From Cylindrotheca closterium (lineage: Eukaryota > Bacillariophyta > Bacillariophyceae > Bacillariales > Bacillariaceae): 64,000 nt of DNA. The position numbers were made by a program, and so were the translations under genes. The stretch covers positions 189,825-253,824 of the forward strand of contig CAKOGP040001224.1 of assembly GCA_933822405.4 (NCBI GenBank). Reading direction: 5' to 3'. How positions within the stretch are numbered: the first letter of the stretch is position 1; each line of letters starts with the position of its first letter. Below the pieces are notes generated by a model, which did not search any database, had not been told where the DNA came from, and saw nothing but the letters and a program-made list of their open reading frames with translations. Shown piece after piece: positions 45,592 through 55,627 of this stretch.

Positions 45592-47681
45592 ATGGCTGAA
45601 CCAGCGCCTACCATCTACGAGGAAGTTACCCACAAGAAGGTAGCAGGCCGATTGCTAGTCTCGGAAACAGGCCTGGCATTCCATCCCACCACCGCTGCCA
45701 CTGGACCACCCACCAACAGCATTCCTTGGAACATGTTGACCAAACATCAAGTCAGCCCTGTCAATTATCCACGATCTCTATTGAAAATGGTGCTTGCAGA
45801 TGGGAAATCCACTACATTTCAGTTATCTTCTAGACAAGAACTGGAACAGATCCGCAAAGAAGTCACTACCCGACTCCAAACTTTTCGTACCCAACAACAA
45901 CAGGAGCAACAGGAGCAACAACAACAACAACGACCAGCGGTGGCTGCTCTCTCCAAGAAGAGATCCCATTCGGAAATGAATACCCCTGTTGGCAAGACGA
46001 CTTCGACTTCCTTTGGAGTATTGGATCCGACCGCATTGGCAGTGACTCGATCGTCCCTGTTGGCGGCCAATCCTGGACTGCGGACCCAACATCAATATTT
46101 GGTACAAGAGACTCAGACAATGGCGGAGGATGACTTTTGGGCGACTCATCAAGACTTACTCGAAGAAGAATATGCTCGCATTTCGGGCATGACACGGGCC
46201 GGAACTTCCTCACTTCTTCAGAGTCATCTCAAACTCTTGACGGGGCGGGTCACTTTGGGAGTCGAAGAAATGCGGCAAATTTTCATCTTGTATCCTGCCG
46301 TTCACAAAGCATACGAAGAAAAGGTACCTTTGGAACTGAGCGATGAACAATTTTGGCGGAAATATCTGGAATCGGAATACTTTCATCGGGATCGAGGACG
46401 AATCGGTGCCGCCAGTCGGAACAGTTCGAGTTCGAACAAGAAAAAGAGCAAGGGACCTACACTGGAAGAACAAGAAGCACGGGCCGCAGCAGTGGGAACG
46501 GATGATATCTTTAGTCGTTATGATCAGGTAGGTATGGTGAAGTCGCACTTTGGGAATTGATGCTTGCTTGTTCTTGTCACACTCAAAACATCTCACACAC
46601 ATCCTTTTTTTGCAACCACCAGAAAATAAAAGAGGCCAAAAACAGCGAAGAAGGATCCCGCAAATGGGGTACGAATCTAGCGATAGGCCAATTCGATCTT
46701 GCTTCCACTTTTGCCACGGAACGAGGCAATCTTCTTGAAGGTCCCAAGGACAATCATCCTCAATCTTCCAGTGATAGCAAAGGAGCCAAGGTCATTCAGA
46801 AATACAATCGTCACTGGGCCATGGTCATGCACCCCGAAGATGCAGTGGCCGGAAGTGATCTCATGCAAGTGGCACGACAAAGTGTCAAGGATGTCTTGCC
46901 AGGCGATCAAGATGCTCAAGCAGGTGGTGGCATGGACGATGAAATGCAACGATTGGTGGGCTTTGCCATGGCATCTTCCCAAGAAGCCAATCATGCGCTA
47001 GGAATTGGATTGCAAGATTCGGACGAGCAGTACGAACCACTCACCTTGAAGAATATCGAAGTGTATTATTCGCTACACCGATCAGTGGCGGAGCAAGCCA
47101 ATAATCGACCCTCTGACAAACTGGACGAGAGCGAGAAACGCAAGCGCAACATGGTCCTGGCGGAAACCATTGTGGGCAAAATGAAGGCTCTGGAAGCCTT
47201 GACAGTCAAGGCACATACGGAACGGGGAGAACATCGGATTGAAGAAGCCTTTCCGCCAACCAAACTTGGGACTAGCCTGTTGCAGGCTCTGACCAAGAAG
47301 ATGGCGTCCGACTCGAAAACGGATGCGGATACTCTGGAAGTGGTTAATGCCTTGCCAGACGACTTTAAGAAAAGGATTCATTCTTACTTTCGACGAACTT
47401 CGGAATTGCTCCGCCACTTTTTTGGCCTGCGCAAACTGGCAGAAGCCCAAGGCAACAATGCTTACCAACAAAAACTCAAAAGAATTGTCACAGGCATGGA
47501 GACAGTCTACCGAGACATTGAAGGCATGCGTAAAGAGTTTGAAGCCACGGGCGATTTGGGAGAAACCATGCGAAAAATGTGTCTCCAGATTATGGATCAA
47601 GTGGAACGAGCTTTCAAGTTGCATAGAGAAGGAACTGGAGGCAGTGGCGGAGGCGGTTTTGTGACCATTGAGGAGTTTTAA
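45592..47681 (+). CDS. GTF2H1: TFIIH core subunit p62 (TFB1/GTF2H1)
   Basis: Two exons, 45592-46527 and 46623-47681, with a 95 bp phase-0 intron; 664 residues. The N-terminal ~100 residues fit the p62 PH-like domain (GRLLVSETGLAFHP...IPWNMLTKHQVSP...FQLSSRQELEQIRKEV). A poly-Gln linker follows, then two BSD domains: DDFWATHQDLLEEEYA (about 180-230) and LSDEQFWRKYLESEYFHRDRG (about 250-285). The C-terminal half is helical with the conserved HRSVAEQANNR-like and LRHFFGLRKLAEA segments, ending in a Gly-rich tail. p62 is a structural subunit of the TFIIH core used in RNA polymerase II initiation and nucleotide excision repair. The start ATG was chosen over an upstream TTG. The last ~290 bp of its coding part and its 3' UTR are partly copied at 50.1-50.4 kb. 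Confidence 0.9.
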
Positions 47682-47833
47682 AGTTATGGAAATATTTATA
47701 AATTGGTCAGGCAGCACGCCGTTACTTATTCCTTTCATACTCAGACGGGACGTTCCGAAACTGCAACAGCCTATTACTGCATTTGGAAGCTCTAGAAGCA
47801 AGTGCCCTTTCTGTTTCTGACATGTCGTATATT

Positions 47834-49107
47834 TTAACACTTTTTAGACGAGTAGAACGGGAGCTCCTTGAAGCTTTGGAACTTTCCAATGTCATCGAAG
47901 AGTTTGGACTCTTCCAATACCCTCATGTCAGGCGGAGAGGCAGACATGCGAAAAAAAAGTTTGTCCTGAATCTGGACGATGTGGAAGAACGGGGCAAAGC
48001 TTTTCAGCATGCCGGACCAATCCCAAGTGTATCCGACAACTTTGCCAATGAGCCTTCGTGCACCATGCTTCCCATAGTTGTTCAAAAAGATGGTGTTGAA
48101 CAGCATTTCCACGTGGGCAGCATTCATGGGTGCCGGAGCACCCGTGCCATCAGGAGGTAAAGCAATATTGGATGCTCGTTTCTTCCTGTCCATTGCTTCT
48201 TCCAAAGTCGGGGAGATTGACAAAGCAACAGCAGGAGAATAGTTGACCGTGACAGCATAGAACGGGATGTTTAGGATTTGTTTGGCTTCATCAATTCGTT
48301 TCATGATGGTTTTGAAGGACACGTCCACCGATGTGTAGCGCCTGCTCGGACGCTCCGAAAAAGTATCTTCAAATTCATGCATAAAAGGTGATCGGGTCCA
48401 AACACCCGGCTCACCTGAGGTCTTGGCCATCAACTTGCCCTGTTCGACGCGACCCAATTGATTCTGAAAGTTCTCGAATTGGTTGGCGGGAAGTGGGGGG
48501 TTCGAGGCTGTGAAAGGATACGGAGAGATTTTTCCGGACTCCATATACTCGAGAAGATTCAGTCCGGCATGCAAGGCGGTAACCCCGTCCATAGAGTTCA
48601 AGTCACACTTGATTCGAACAAAGCACCTGTCTGATCCCTCCTGGTACACCATGTCCAAGACAACCGGCCACAACTCGACGAGGGACGGAAGGGGGAGGTG
48701 ATGTACCGAATCAAAGTCAAAGGACTCGTCTTTCGAGACATTCGTCACGTGTACTCCCACAGAGTCTCTGTCCTGTATGTTGTTTCCTTGATCAGCGATA
48801 ATCAACTCGATTGCTTTCCTGTGGTCTTCCAAACTTGGTACCACGTATGGTTTCGTACCCTGATATTCAATGCAGTGCTACAGAGAAGGAAACGAAACGT
48901 AACCAGAGTTTAGCCACAAATTCCGAAGACTGTTGGAACAAAAGAAAGAGGCAATGATGATGCTGCTGCAGCACTTACATGGAGCCACTGGGAAGTGTTC
49001 TTCATTGTACCACAGTCGTCCAGTTCTTCAGTATCGCTATCAGTGAGAGACGACAGGCTTCGAAGATCGGGTGGTGCTTGACTACTGGCAAGATTTTCAG
49101 TTGCCAT
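47834..49107 (-). CDS. Two-exon gene of unrecognised family
   Basis: Exon 1 is 49107-48979 (43 residues, acidic, MATENLASSQAPPDL); the 101 bp intron has GTAAGT and TAG; exon 2 is 48877-47834. Splicing in phase 0 joins SQWLH to HCIEYQGTKPYVVPSLEDH; 390 residues in total. Exon 2 contains VHHLPLPSLVELWPVV, CFVRIKCDLNSMDG, SVDVSFKTIMKRIDEAKQIL, VNYSPAVALSISP and a C-terminal segment GKVVGYTWDWSGMLKSFAPFFHIVQIQDKLFF. It has no clear signal peptide or membrane helix; composition is that of a soluble globular protein. I could not assign it to a family. It is tail-to-tail with TFIIH p62, ~150 bp apart. Confidence 0.65.
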
Positions 49108-49768
49108 GTTGTCTCGTTCAAAGGGAGATGATGATAAATTGTGGAAAGTTTTTTTTCCTTTCCTTTTCGGTTCATACCCGTGACGTCAGTAGTCATTTGG
49201 GTTTTTTTCAATTCTATCAAGTGTTTTTAATAAAATACTTGTCTGGGATGGTGATGTGGCAGGAAGTTGCGTGCAGCACAAGTATTTTTAACAGATGCTG
49301 ATTAATTTTTTATTAAAAGGATTTCGCCGAATGACCGAAACATATATGTTCATGATACATTCTCTTCAATCCGCGGTCATGGAGGAGGACTACAGAAGGC
49401 TTTTCGAACTTTGTGGGGGTTTCTCGGAAGATTTAAAAGCGAATGGATGTCAGAGCGTCTGCACGTGGTTCCTCGACATGGGTCTTCGCTTTTATCATAC
49501 CAAGATTATATACCCTACAGTATATGTTGGGAACCCACAACGGAAGAGAAGAGAGCATTGACGACGGGGTTACACTATCAAGACCTGTTGCAAGATGTGA
49601 CGTTGAGGATCTTCAAGGGGTAAATCTGAGCCAGTGGATGTCACCGAAGCATCGCCAGCAGCCTTTTGAACTCTCATCTTGAGTGACCCAAAACTATTCC
49701 CGAATGATGGGCAACTTGTGGAGGATTCACAGATATAATACGCCATATACGGCATCGCGCCTACATCA
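49108..49768. other. Intergenic with possible gene fragment
   Basis: About 660 bp. Between about 49320 and 49620 there are overlapping plus-strand frames (for example EEDYRRLFELCGGFSEDL, then in another frame WEPTTEEKRALTTGLHYQDL), which look like a frame-shifted fragment of a former gene. No family was recognised. Confidence 0.3.
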
Positions 49769-49917
49769 ATTGCATTGCATTGCATTGCATTGCATTGCAT
49801 TGCATTGCATTGCATTGCATTGCATTGCATTGCATTGCATTGCATTGCATTGCATTGCATTGCATTGCATTGCATTGCATTGCATTGCATTGCATTGCAT
49901 TGCATTGCATTGCATTG
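49769..49917 (+). repeat. (TTGCA)n pentanucleotide array
   Basis: About 29 essentially perfect copies of TTGCA over ~149 bp, ending in TTGAAT. Since the unit lacks stop codons in either orientation, several frames are open through it and would encode five-residue periodic peptides; these are not considered genes. It lies ~45 bp before the ATG of the chimeric pseudogene. Confidence 0.95.
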
Positions 49918-49939
49918 AATTATCACAACTTCAATGAAA

Positions 49940-50440
49940 ATAGCCCAACACCATATCCACCATGTTCATCAATAACGACTTGAGAAGGATTCGCAAAATC
50001 CTTGACGATGAACTCTGTACTGCTGAGATTGACGCTGCAGAGACAAACACAGACACGGACGGAGAAGAAATAGCCAAGCGAGATCCGTTCCTACTTTCGA
50101 TGAGCTTCGGAATTGTTACGCGATTTTTGGCTTGCGCAAATTGGCAGAGGCCCAAGGCGGCAACAATGCTTACCGACAAAAGCTCAAGAAAATTGTCACG
50201 GGCATGGAGACGGGCTACCGAGGCATTGAAGGCGTGGGGAAAGAGTTTGAGTCCACGGACGATTTGGGAGAAACCATGCGGACCATATGTCTCTAGATTG
50301 CGATCAAATGAAACAAGCTTTAAGAATGGCATCGAGAAGGAACTGGAGGTAGTGGTGGAGGTGGTTTTGGTACAATAATGAAGGAGTTTTAAATGGAGAA
50401 TTATGAAGACACAAATTGGTCAGTCAAGACGCTAGGACTT
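49940..50440 (+). pseudogene. Chimeric pseudogene: LRR-gene 5' end joined to TFIIH p62 3' end
   Basis: From about 49950 to 50085 the sequence matches the start of the LRR gene at 54532-54660 (CCACCATGTTCATCAA, then MFI..DLR.I.KILDD and the acidic TDTDGEE.AKR). From about 50095 to 50435 it matches the last part of TFIIH p62 (47385-47725), including the Gly-rich end GGAGGTAGTGGTGG, the GGAGTTTTAA stop context and the 3' UTR 'aaattggtca'. The TFIIH reading frame is broken by small indels and stops. The ATG-led frame 49962-50378 (138 residues) passes into a different frame of the TFIIH part and stays open, so a chimeric peptide is possible but probably not functional. Confidence 0.75.
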
Positions 50441-50560
50441 CCGCTGCTGGATTCATTCTCTTGCGTGACAAGATACTTCAATTGCAGCGAGAACCTATAC
50501 TGGGAGTGGTCTGCAGGCCAAAGTTGTTCCAGAGGCCAAGGTTTTTCGCCCTGAAGCTTT

Positions 50561-52031
50561 TCATTTCGAGCTGGCGTTCTTGACGTCCACCTTACTTGTA
50601 ATGTCCGCCTCGCTTATAGTGGCCATCGTCTTGATTACCTCCCAGTTCTTGAAACGTCCTTGTGTGATGCTCCCGTTCATTGCTGTATGCACACCTAGTC
50701 CTTCGAACCTACCCTCGACAAAGTCGCCGTTGAATATGCCCATTTGAATGTCATTGTAAAGCCCTTTCCCATGCCGGGTATTCTTTTCGTAATCACCAAT
50801 GTACCTGGAGAACTTTGTGATGTAAGCTACACAGCCATCCGCCTTGCCCTTCGAAAAGGACCCAAAACAAGTATCCCCATTCTCATAGATCGCACATCCT
50901 TGGCCTTGGAAGACTCCATTTGCCCTGTGAAAAGAGACGAATCGTAGGTGAGTATTGGCAGCCTGATACCTGAAGGCAGTAAATGATCATCGATACACAC
51001 CAATTTCCGATGAGAACCCGGCCGTGATCGTAGATCATGGAACCCATGCCATGAGGCTTATCGTCCATCATTGAACCACTGTATACTCTGTCTTTCTTGC
51101 TTCCCATTCTTAGTTTCTCCACAATTTGTATGTTTTGCATGTCGTGTTCGATCTGGAAGGAAATAACTGAATGACCATCGTAAGTGGATTTCGTTTTGTT
51201 GTCCTTGATTCCACTAGGTTTTGCCACTTTGACTGTCGCTGGAGCACTGTGTCTTGGAGATTTCAAAGGTCTCTCCTGCTGTTGCAACAGGGACTTTTTT
51301 GCCGCCTTGAGAGTCTCCTGGGCTTCATCGTCCAATTCCGACGAGCTCACAATGGATAGAAGAGTTCGCGCGACTTGCTCGCCTCCCTTGTTGGATAATA
51401 GTTTCAACAGCATACCTTTTGCTGAACGGTCGTCTTTGTCGCGAAGCACTTTGTTATCGGCCACTACTGTGTCCTCATCGTCAAACATGTCCAAAGAAAT
51501 CGAAGCCAGAAAGCGACGATGGCTATCCAATGATGTTACTTCCATGTCAAAAGAAAACTCATCCAGGTCTTCCATCAACTTCCGTACACCAATCGCTTGC
51601 TCACCTGAACCATCGTTTCCAGTTGGTGCTTCTGCTTCGTGTGATGGTACAGCAGCAGCTTGCGGGGTGCTGGGTTCTTGGTCGGTTTCTTGTTTGGTAT
51701 CTTTTTGAGTCTGCTTTTGTGACTTGTATTTCAAATTGTGAAATTGCTTTCTTACAATTGTCACCGCGTCCTCGTTGGTCAGTACAAAGTACCGTCGATG
51801 TTCCTTGTCCCAACACAAGAATCTGCCTTGCACGCCCAATACGATTTCGTCAACAATTTCTTTCTTTTTCTGTAAGCTAGACGCGTAAAACTCAGGAGAC
51901 CTTCCTGCAATGGTTTCCCGAAGGATGCGATTTCCATGATGTCTCCCTTTTCCTTTTTGGGATAGTACATCATTTGGATTGATCAACTTTCTGTCAACGA
52001 TTTCTTCGTTGTCATTCATGACATCGCTCAT
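50561..52031 (-). CDS. DUF6824-type domain protein with C-terminal MORN repeats
   Basis: Two exons, 52031-51001 and 50924-50561, with a 76 bp intron that splits a Trp codon; 464 residues. The start is the ATG at 52031; the frame is closed by TAA a few codons upstream. Residues about 15-95 (NPNDVLSQKGKGRHHGNRI...IVDEIVLGVQGRFLCWD...EDAVTIVRKQF) have the pattern of the domain labelled DUF6824, abundant in diatoms. The middle is acidic and helical (LMEDLDEFSFDM, SLDSHRRFLASISLDMFDD). From about 325 to 435, MORN-like repeats follow: YSGSMMDDKPHGMGSMIYD, GVFQGQGCAIYENGDTCFG, YIGDYEKNTRHGKGLYND, and FNGDFVEGRFEGLG. MORN repeats often bind membranes or proteins. The combination's role is unknown. 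Confidence 0.75.
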
Positions 52032-52052
52032 GTTCTTTGATGTTGTCTCCAC

Positions 52053-52320
52053 GATGAATTATGAGAAATTTCGTTTTGTGAGAGTATCTCACCCGCGCAT
52101 CATTTTTTCTGCACAAGAAATATATTTCTACAGTATTTTTCACTTCCGCACAGTATCAGCGTATGTGTAGAGGCTACCACACAAAATGACCGAAATCAGA
52201 AAGTCATATTACAAAAAAGATTTTATAATATGTATCATAGTGCACGTGCGCAGTATGTGTTGAGAGCCGGTTTGTGAGAGAGAAATCTTCAAACGGCGGG
52301 TTTCTCCACCGCCAACATGC
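52053..52320. promoter_or_regulatory. Upstream region of the DUF6824/MORN gene
   Basis: AT-rich region containing a 12-bp palindrome GAAATATATTTC at 52117-52128, about 85 bp upstream of the minus-strand ATG. The same palindrome occurs upstream of the TPR gene and at 52338, so it may be a shared regulatory site. Confidence 0.4.
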
Positions 52321-52612
52321 TGCACACGCGTTTGGAGGAAATATATTTCTATTTTGTGTGTCGTACACGTGTACAAGTGTCCAACAGTATTTGTACCATA
52401 GACGGTGGAAATATATTTTCAGTTTCCGTGTGTCTATCGTACAGTATGAGGCGGGACCAGTACCACCAGGTAACCATTACTTGTTCACAAACTACAACGA
52501 CTTCATTCTTTCAAAGGGAAGTAAAATGAAAGAGACGCGCTAACTGAACGAAAAGAAAACAATGATGAATAAAGCTCCTTTCGAACTGAATCGCCATATT
52601 TAGAATGACGAC
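52320..52612 (+). pseudogene. Remnant of a TPR-gene 5' region
   Basis: The region contains GAAATATATTTC (52338-52349) and an imperfect copy (52408-52420), then GAGACGCGC, then TGAACGAAAA...AACA, and ATG codons at 52561 leading to M-N-K-A-P-F-E-L-N before a stop. This order parallels 7900-8100, where the TPR protein begins MTETFFEINLH. It seems to be a copied promoter and first codons whose coding body is missing. Confidence 0.5.
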
Positions 52613-52620
52613 CTATGCTA

Positions 52621-52700
52621 CAAAAGGATCCAGATCCATTGCCCAATCGCAAACCAAGAACACTCCCATTGAACTTGTTTAAGCATCGCCGTATTGGTAT
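52621..52700 (-). pseudogene. Fragment of the neighbouring membrane-protein gene
   Basis: Minus-strand translation reads WFAIGQWIWILL before a stop, matching WFAIGQWIWLLAVW encoded at 53510-53560 of the gene at 52903-53814. The nucleotide match extends over ~65 bp ('ccattgcccaat.gcaaaccaag'). It is a decayed partial duplicate. Confidence 0.6.
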
Positions 52701-52902
52701 GCTATAATCATAATTTCCATTGTTGCTTCAAGAACCCAAAGCACTTGATTGATCGCTGGTCTTGCGACGCCAAGCTATCGCTTTGCGCTTCGTCCAGACA
52801 CTTAGCTGTGACCCCGCCCATCATTAGTCGTCCAACTTCGATTCAAATGATCTGACAATCATGGTTGTTCGAAGGCTACTACTCTGCTGCGGTAACTGTG
52901 AA

Positions 52903-53814
52903 TCAGAGGATCTGAAAAAAAAATGATGGGAGGTAACTACTCCTTGGATAACGCAACTTTGATTCAGTGATTCCGAGCAACTTTGATTCAGTGGATCCGA
53001 GCAAAAATGTTGGAAGGCCGATACTCTCCTGAGCAACTTCCTTCACAACAAGACGAACAAAAAGAACGAGAAGGACGCAGAAAGCCAATAACGAGCTCCC
53101 TTTGACCAGATCGGGACGACGAGGAAAGGATTCCAAATATGACATGCGTTCCATTTGAACTTGGAGCTGAGCTGCTTTCTCCGCTTCCTGTCCTTTGAGA
53201 GTTTCAAAATATTCTGTTTCCATTGTATTGAAAAGTGTAATATGTTTAGCTGCCCCAAATGCCTGGATGATAATGCAACATGCCGCAATGGCAACCAAAA
53301 AACAGTTTGCACGCTCTCTCCACGAGAAAATGAAAGAAGCGGACAGGATCATTGGAAAGTTTTCTCGATTGATACAACCAAGAGATGCTCGTTTTCCACG
53401 ACAACGGGAGTCCACAGCAAGACTGATTCCATGTCCAAACATGGCTATTGCCCAAGTCACTCCAGACTCATAATGATAAAATGGACTTGTCGGTGGAATG
53501 ACAAACCATACTGCAAGGAGCCAAATCCATTGCCCAATTGCAAACCAAGGACGTTGCCATTGAATTGGTTGTTGTGCCTATTTTCGGATATTCGAATCCT
53601 TAATACCATTGTTGACCTGCACCAAAATCTTGTAGACGGCACCACAGAGTTCCCAGAGTAGAAATACTACCGCAGTGATTGCTAGAGACTTGTCAGCCAT
53701 ATCTTTGTCATCGAAACAGAACACACGAAGCCAAGAGAGTATTGCTGGAAGCGTTTCTTGATTCACTTGGGCTAGGCGTGATGCCGCGAGTCCCGGGAAT
53801 TTCAATAGTATCAT
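52903..53814 (-). CDS. Multi-pass membrane protein gene with one in-frame TAG (or 39-nt intron)
   Basis: Read from ATG 53814, the frame encodes a hydrophobic segment (ITAVVFLLWELCGAVYKILV), reaches TAG at 53580-53578, and then continues open in the same frame to 52903 (303 residue codons plus the interrupting and final stops). After the TAG come more hydrophobic segments (WFAIGQWIWLLAVWFVIPP, FLVAIAACCIIIQAFGAA, GSSLLAFCVLLVLFVRLVV) and a helical linker (YFETLKGQEAEKAAQLQVQ). A 39-nt stretch GTCAAC...AAATAG, exactly 13 codons, would remove the stop if spliced, but it is shorter than other introns here and lacks a pyrimidine tract. So it is either a pseudogene by nonsense mutation, a very short intron, or a read error. 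The C-terminus has a short repeated STESKLLGITESKL. Family not recognised. Confidence 0.5.
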
Positions 53815-54541
53815 AGCAATAGTATCAGCTGCTAGAGTCGAGCAGTATTCATGCCTTCATTCACCTTGCTTCCAAATGGCTTGTTGTCGACACCAGATAG
53901 GGCTGCCGTCTTCACACTGACATCACTTTGTTCATGGTTCCAATCTTGAAGTATTCGAGACACCAATAATCGCGGTGCGATGAGCCTCCGAGTTTTGATT
54001 TAATCTGTGATATGGAGGGATGTAAGATATTGTTATTGGCTTAGAGGTGCTTGGACATCATTTCAATACTGCTGTAGGCGGTTCAGACGCATCGATTATC
54101 ACATCAAACATTCATGGATTGTTACCTCGTTCTAAATCTGTCTAAATCCTGGCTAACGCCAGGATCATAGCGTATGCCATCTTGCGACCCACGTGTGAAA
54201 CCAGCACTGTGTTGTATAGCCCCTTCATTGCAATCCTATTGCTTTCTCCTCTTTTCTTCTCTCTTCGTTTTTTCCTTCGTCCTTTCTTACAGTATCTTCC
54301 TTTCTTCTTCCTTTCTCCCCTTCTTTTCTCCCCGGGGATCTAGTATAAACTGCTCCACCAGCATAAAATAAAAACCTTTTTTTATGTGCGAGTCACGGAA
54401 ATGTTCGCGCCAATTTTCCTCGCGTTGTACGTCCGTCGTCAAATTCACATCAATCGCATTGCAAAATTCTCCCAGTATATTTGAACAATAATACTTGGAT
54501 ATAAAACAACAACAAAGCAATAACCTCGATCTTCCACCACC
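53815..54541. other. Intergenic with long polypyrimidine tract
   Basis: About 730 bp without a gene. From 54242 to 54334 nearly all bases are C or T, ending in CCCCGGGG. Further on, 'catcaatcgcattgcaaaattc' at about 54447-54468 resembles the left edge of the TTGCA array at 49763, which fits the view that this promoter was copied there. Confidence 0.5.
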
Positions 54542-55480
54542 ATGTTCATCAAGAAAGACTTGAGAAAGATTCCCAAAATCCTGGACGATGCAGTCGTTTG
54601 TACTGCCGAAATGGACACTGACACAGACAAGGAGGACGGAGAAGAAAGGGCCAAACGAATCAAGTTACAGAAACCACTCCAAGAATTGAAACTTCATCGG
54701 CGCAAACAAGAATTCAAGGGCACTTTGAACATTCTTTGTCAACCAGCGTACCTTCCCAAGCTACAACAGCTGAAATCATTAAATTTGTATGGTTGCGACA
54801 TTAAGGATTGTGCCAAAATTGGTATGCTGGAAGCCTGTCCCAATTTGGAAATTTTGAATTTGGGACGCAATCCCATTTCCGAACTGCCGGCGGAGCTCTC
54901 ACAAGTTAAATCGCTGAAGGAAATATGGCTGGACGATTGTCAATTGGCAGGAGATTTTCCAGAACCTTTGTATGATTTGCCGAATTTGCAAGTGTTGAAA
55001 CTCCCCAACAACCAAATTTCCAGAGTGGATGGTAGTCGGATGACTCGGCTCACCGAGTTGAGAGTCTTGTGTTTGGATCGCAACCTATTGCAAGAGTTGC
55101 CCTTGGAAATACAATATTTATCGAATCTGAAGGAATTGTTTGTTCGACACAATCTTTTGAAAGGAACCTTGTCACCCCTCGCGCCCTCCCTCGAGGTGCT
55201 GCACATTTCGTCCAACGAGCTTTCGGATTTGGGAACCTTGGACGTGGATTGTCCCGATCTAAAGACTCTGTACGCCAATGGCAATCAACTTGTCAGTTTG
55301 CCCATGGATCTATTTGCCAATTGTCAATCTTTGAAAAAGATGGGGGTGAGTCACAATCAGCTAGCGTCCGTTCCGGATTCTTTTTGGACTATCAGTTCAT
55401 GCGAGATTGTTTGGAAGCCCAACACACAGTTGACACCACCACCATCCGAGGATGTGGAAATGGAACCAGCGACCGAATAA
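54542..55480 (+). CDS. Leucine-rich-repeat protein
   Basis: Single exon, 312 residues. A charged N-terminus (about 1-55) contains an acidic patch (TDTDKEDGEE) followed by basic RIKLQKP. About nine LRRs follow: LKSLNLYGCDI, LEILNLGRNPISELPAEL, LKEIWLDDCQLAGDFPEPL, LQVLKLPNNQISRV, LRVLCLDRNLLQELPLEI, LKELFVRHNLLKG, LEVLHISSNELSDL, LKTLYANGNQLVSLP and LKKMGVSHNQLASVP. The L..LP spacing is of the SDS22/RI-like or typical intracellular class. No signal peptide, membrane helix or kinase is present, so an intracellular binding scaffold is likely. Its first ~130 bp were copied to the chimeric pseudogene at 49.95 kb. Confidence 0.85.
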   Translation: MFIKKDLRKIPKILDDAVVCTAEMDTDTDKEDGEERAKRIKLQKPLQELKLHRRKQEFKGTLNILCQPAYLPKLQQLKSLNLYGCDIKDCAKIGMLEACPNLEILNLGRNPISELPAELSQVKSLKEIWLDDCQLAGDFPEPLYDLPNLQVLKLPNNQISRVDGSRMTRLTELRVLCLDRNLLQELPLEIQYLSNLKELFVRHNLLKGTLSPLAPSLEVLHISSNELSDLGTLDVDCPDLKTLYANGNQLVSLPMDLFANCQSLKKMGVSHNQLASVPDSFWTISSCEIVWKPNTQLTPPPSEDVEMEPATE

Positions 55481-55627
55481 TTGTCATCCAAAAAGTTCAA
55501 AGGATGGTAATATCTTTTTGTATAGTATCATAGCAATTTCTAGTAGAATATGCAAACATAATATAAAATTACAATCATCGAGCTCCCTTCATTTGCACTC
55601 ATCAAATCTTCTCACCACATCCATCCA

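Noticed and set aside
49570..49983. Open frames on both strands across the TTGCA array encoding periodic peptides
   Set aside because: A five-base unit without stops is open in all frames by construction; there is no independent sign of coding.
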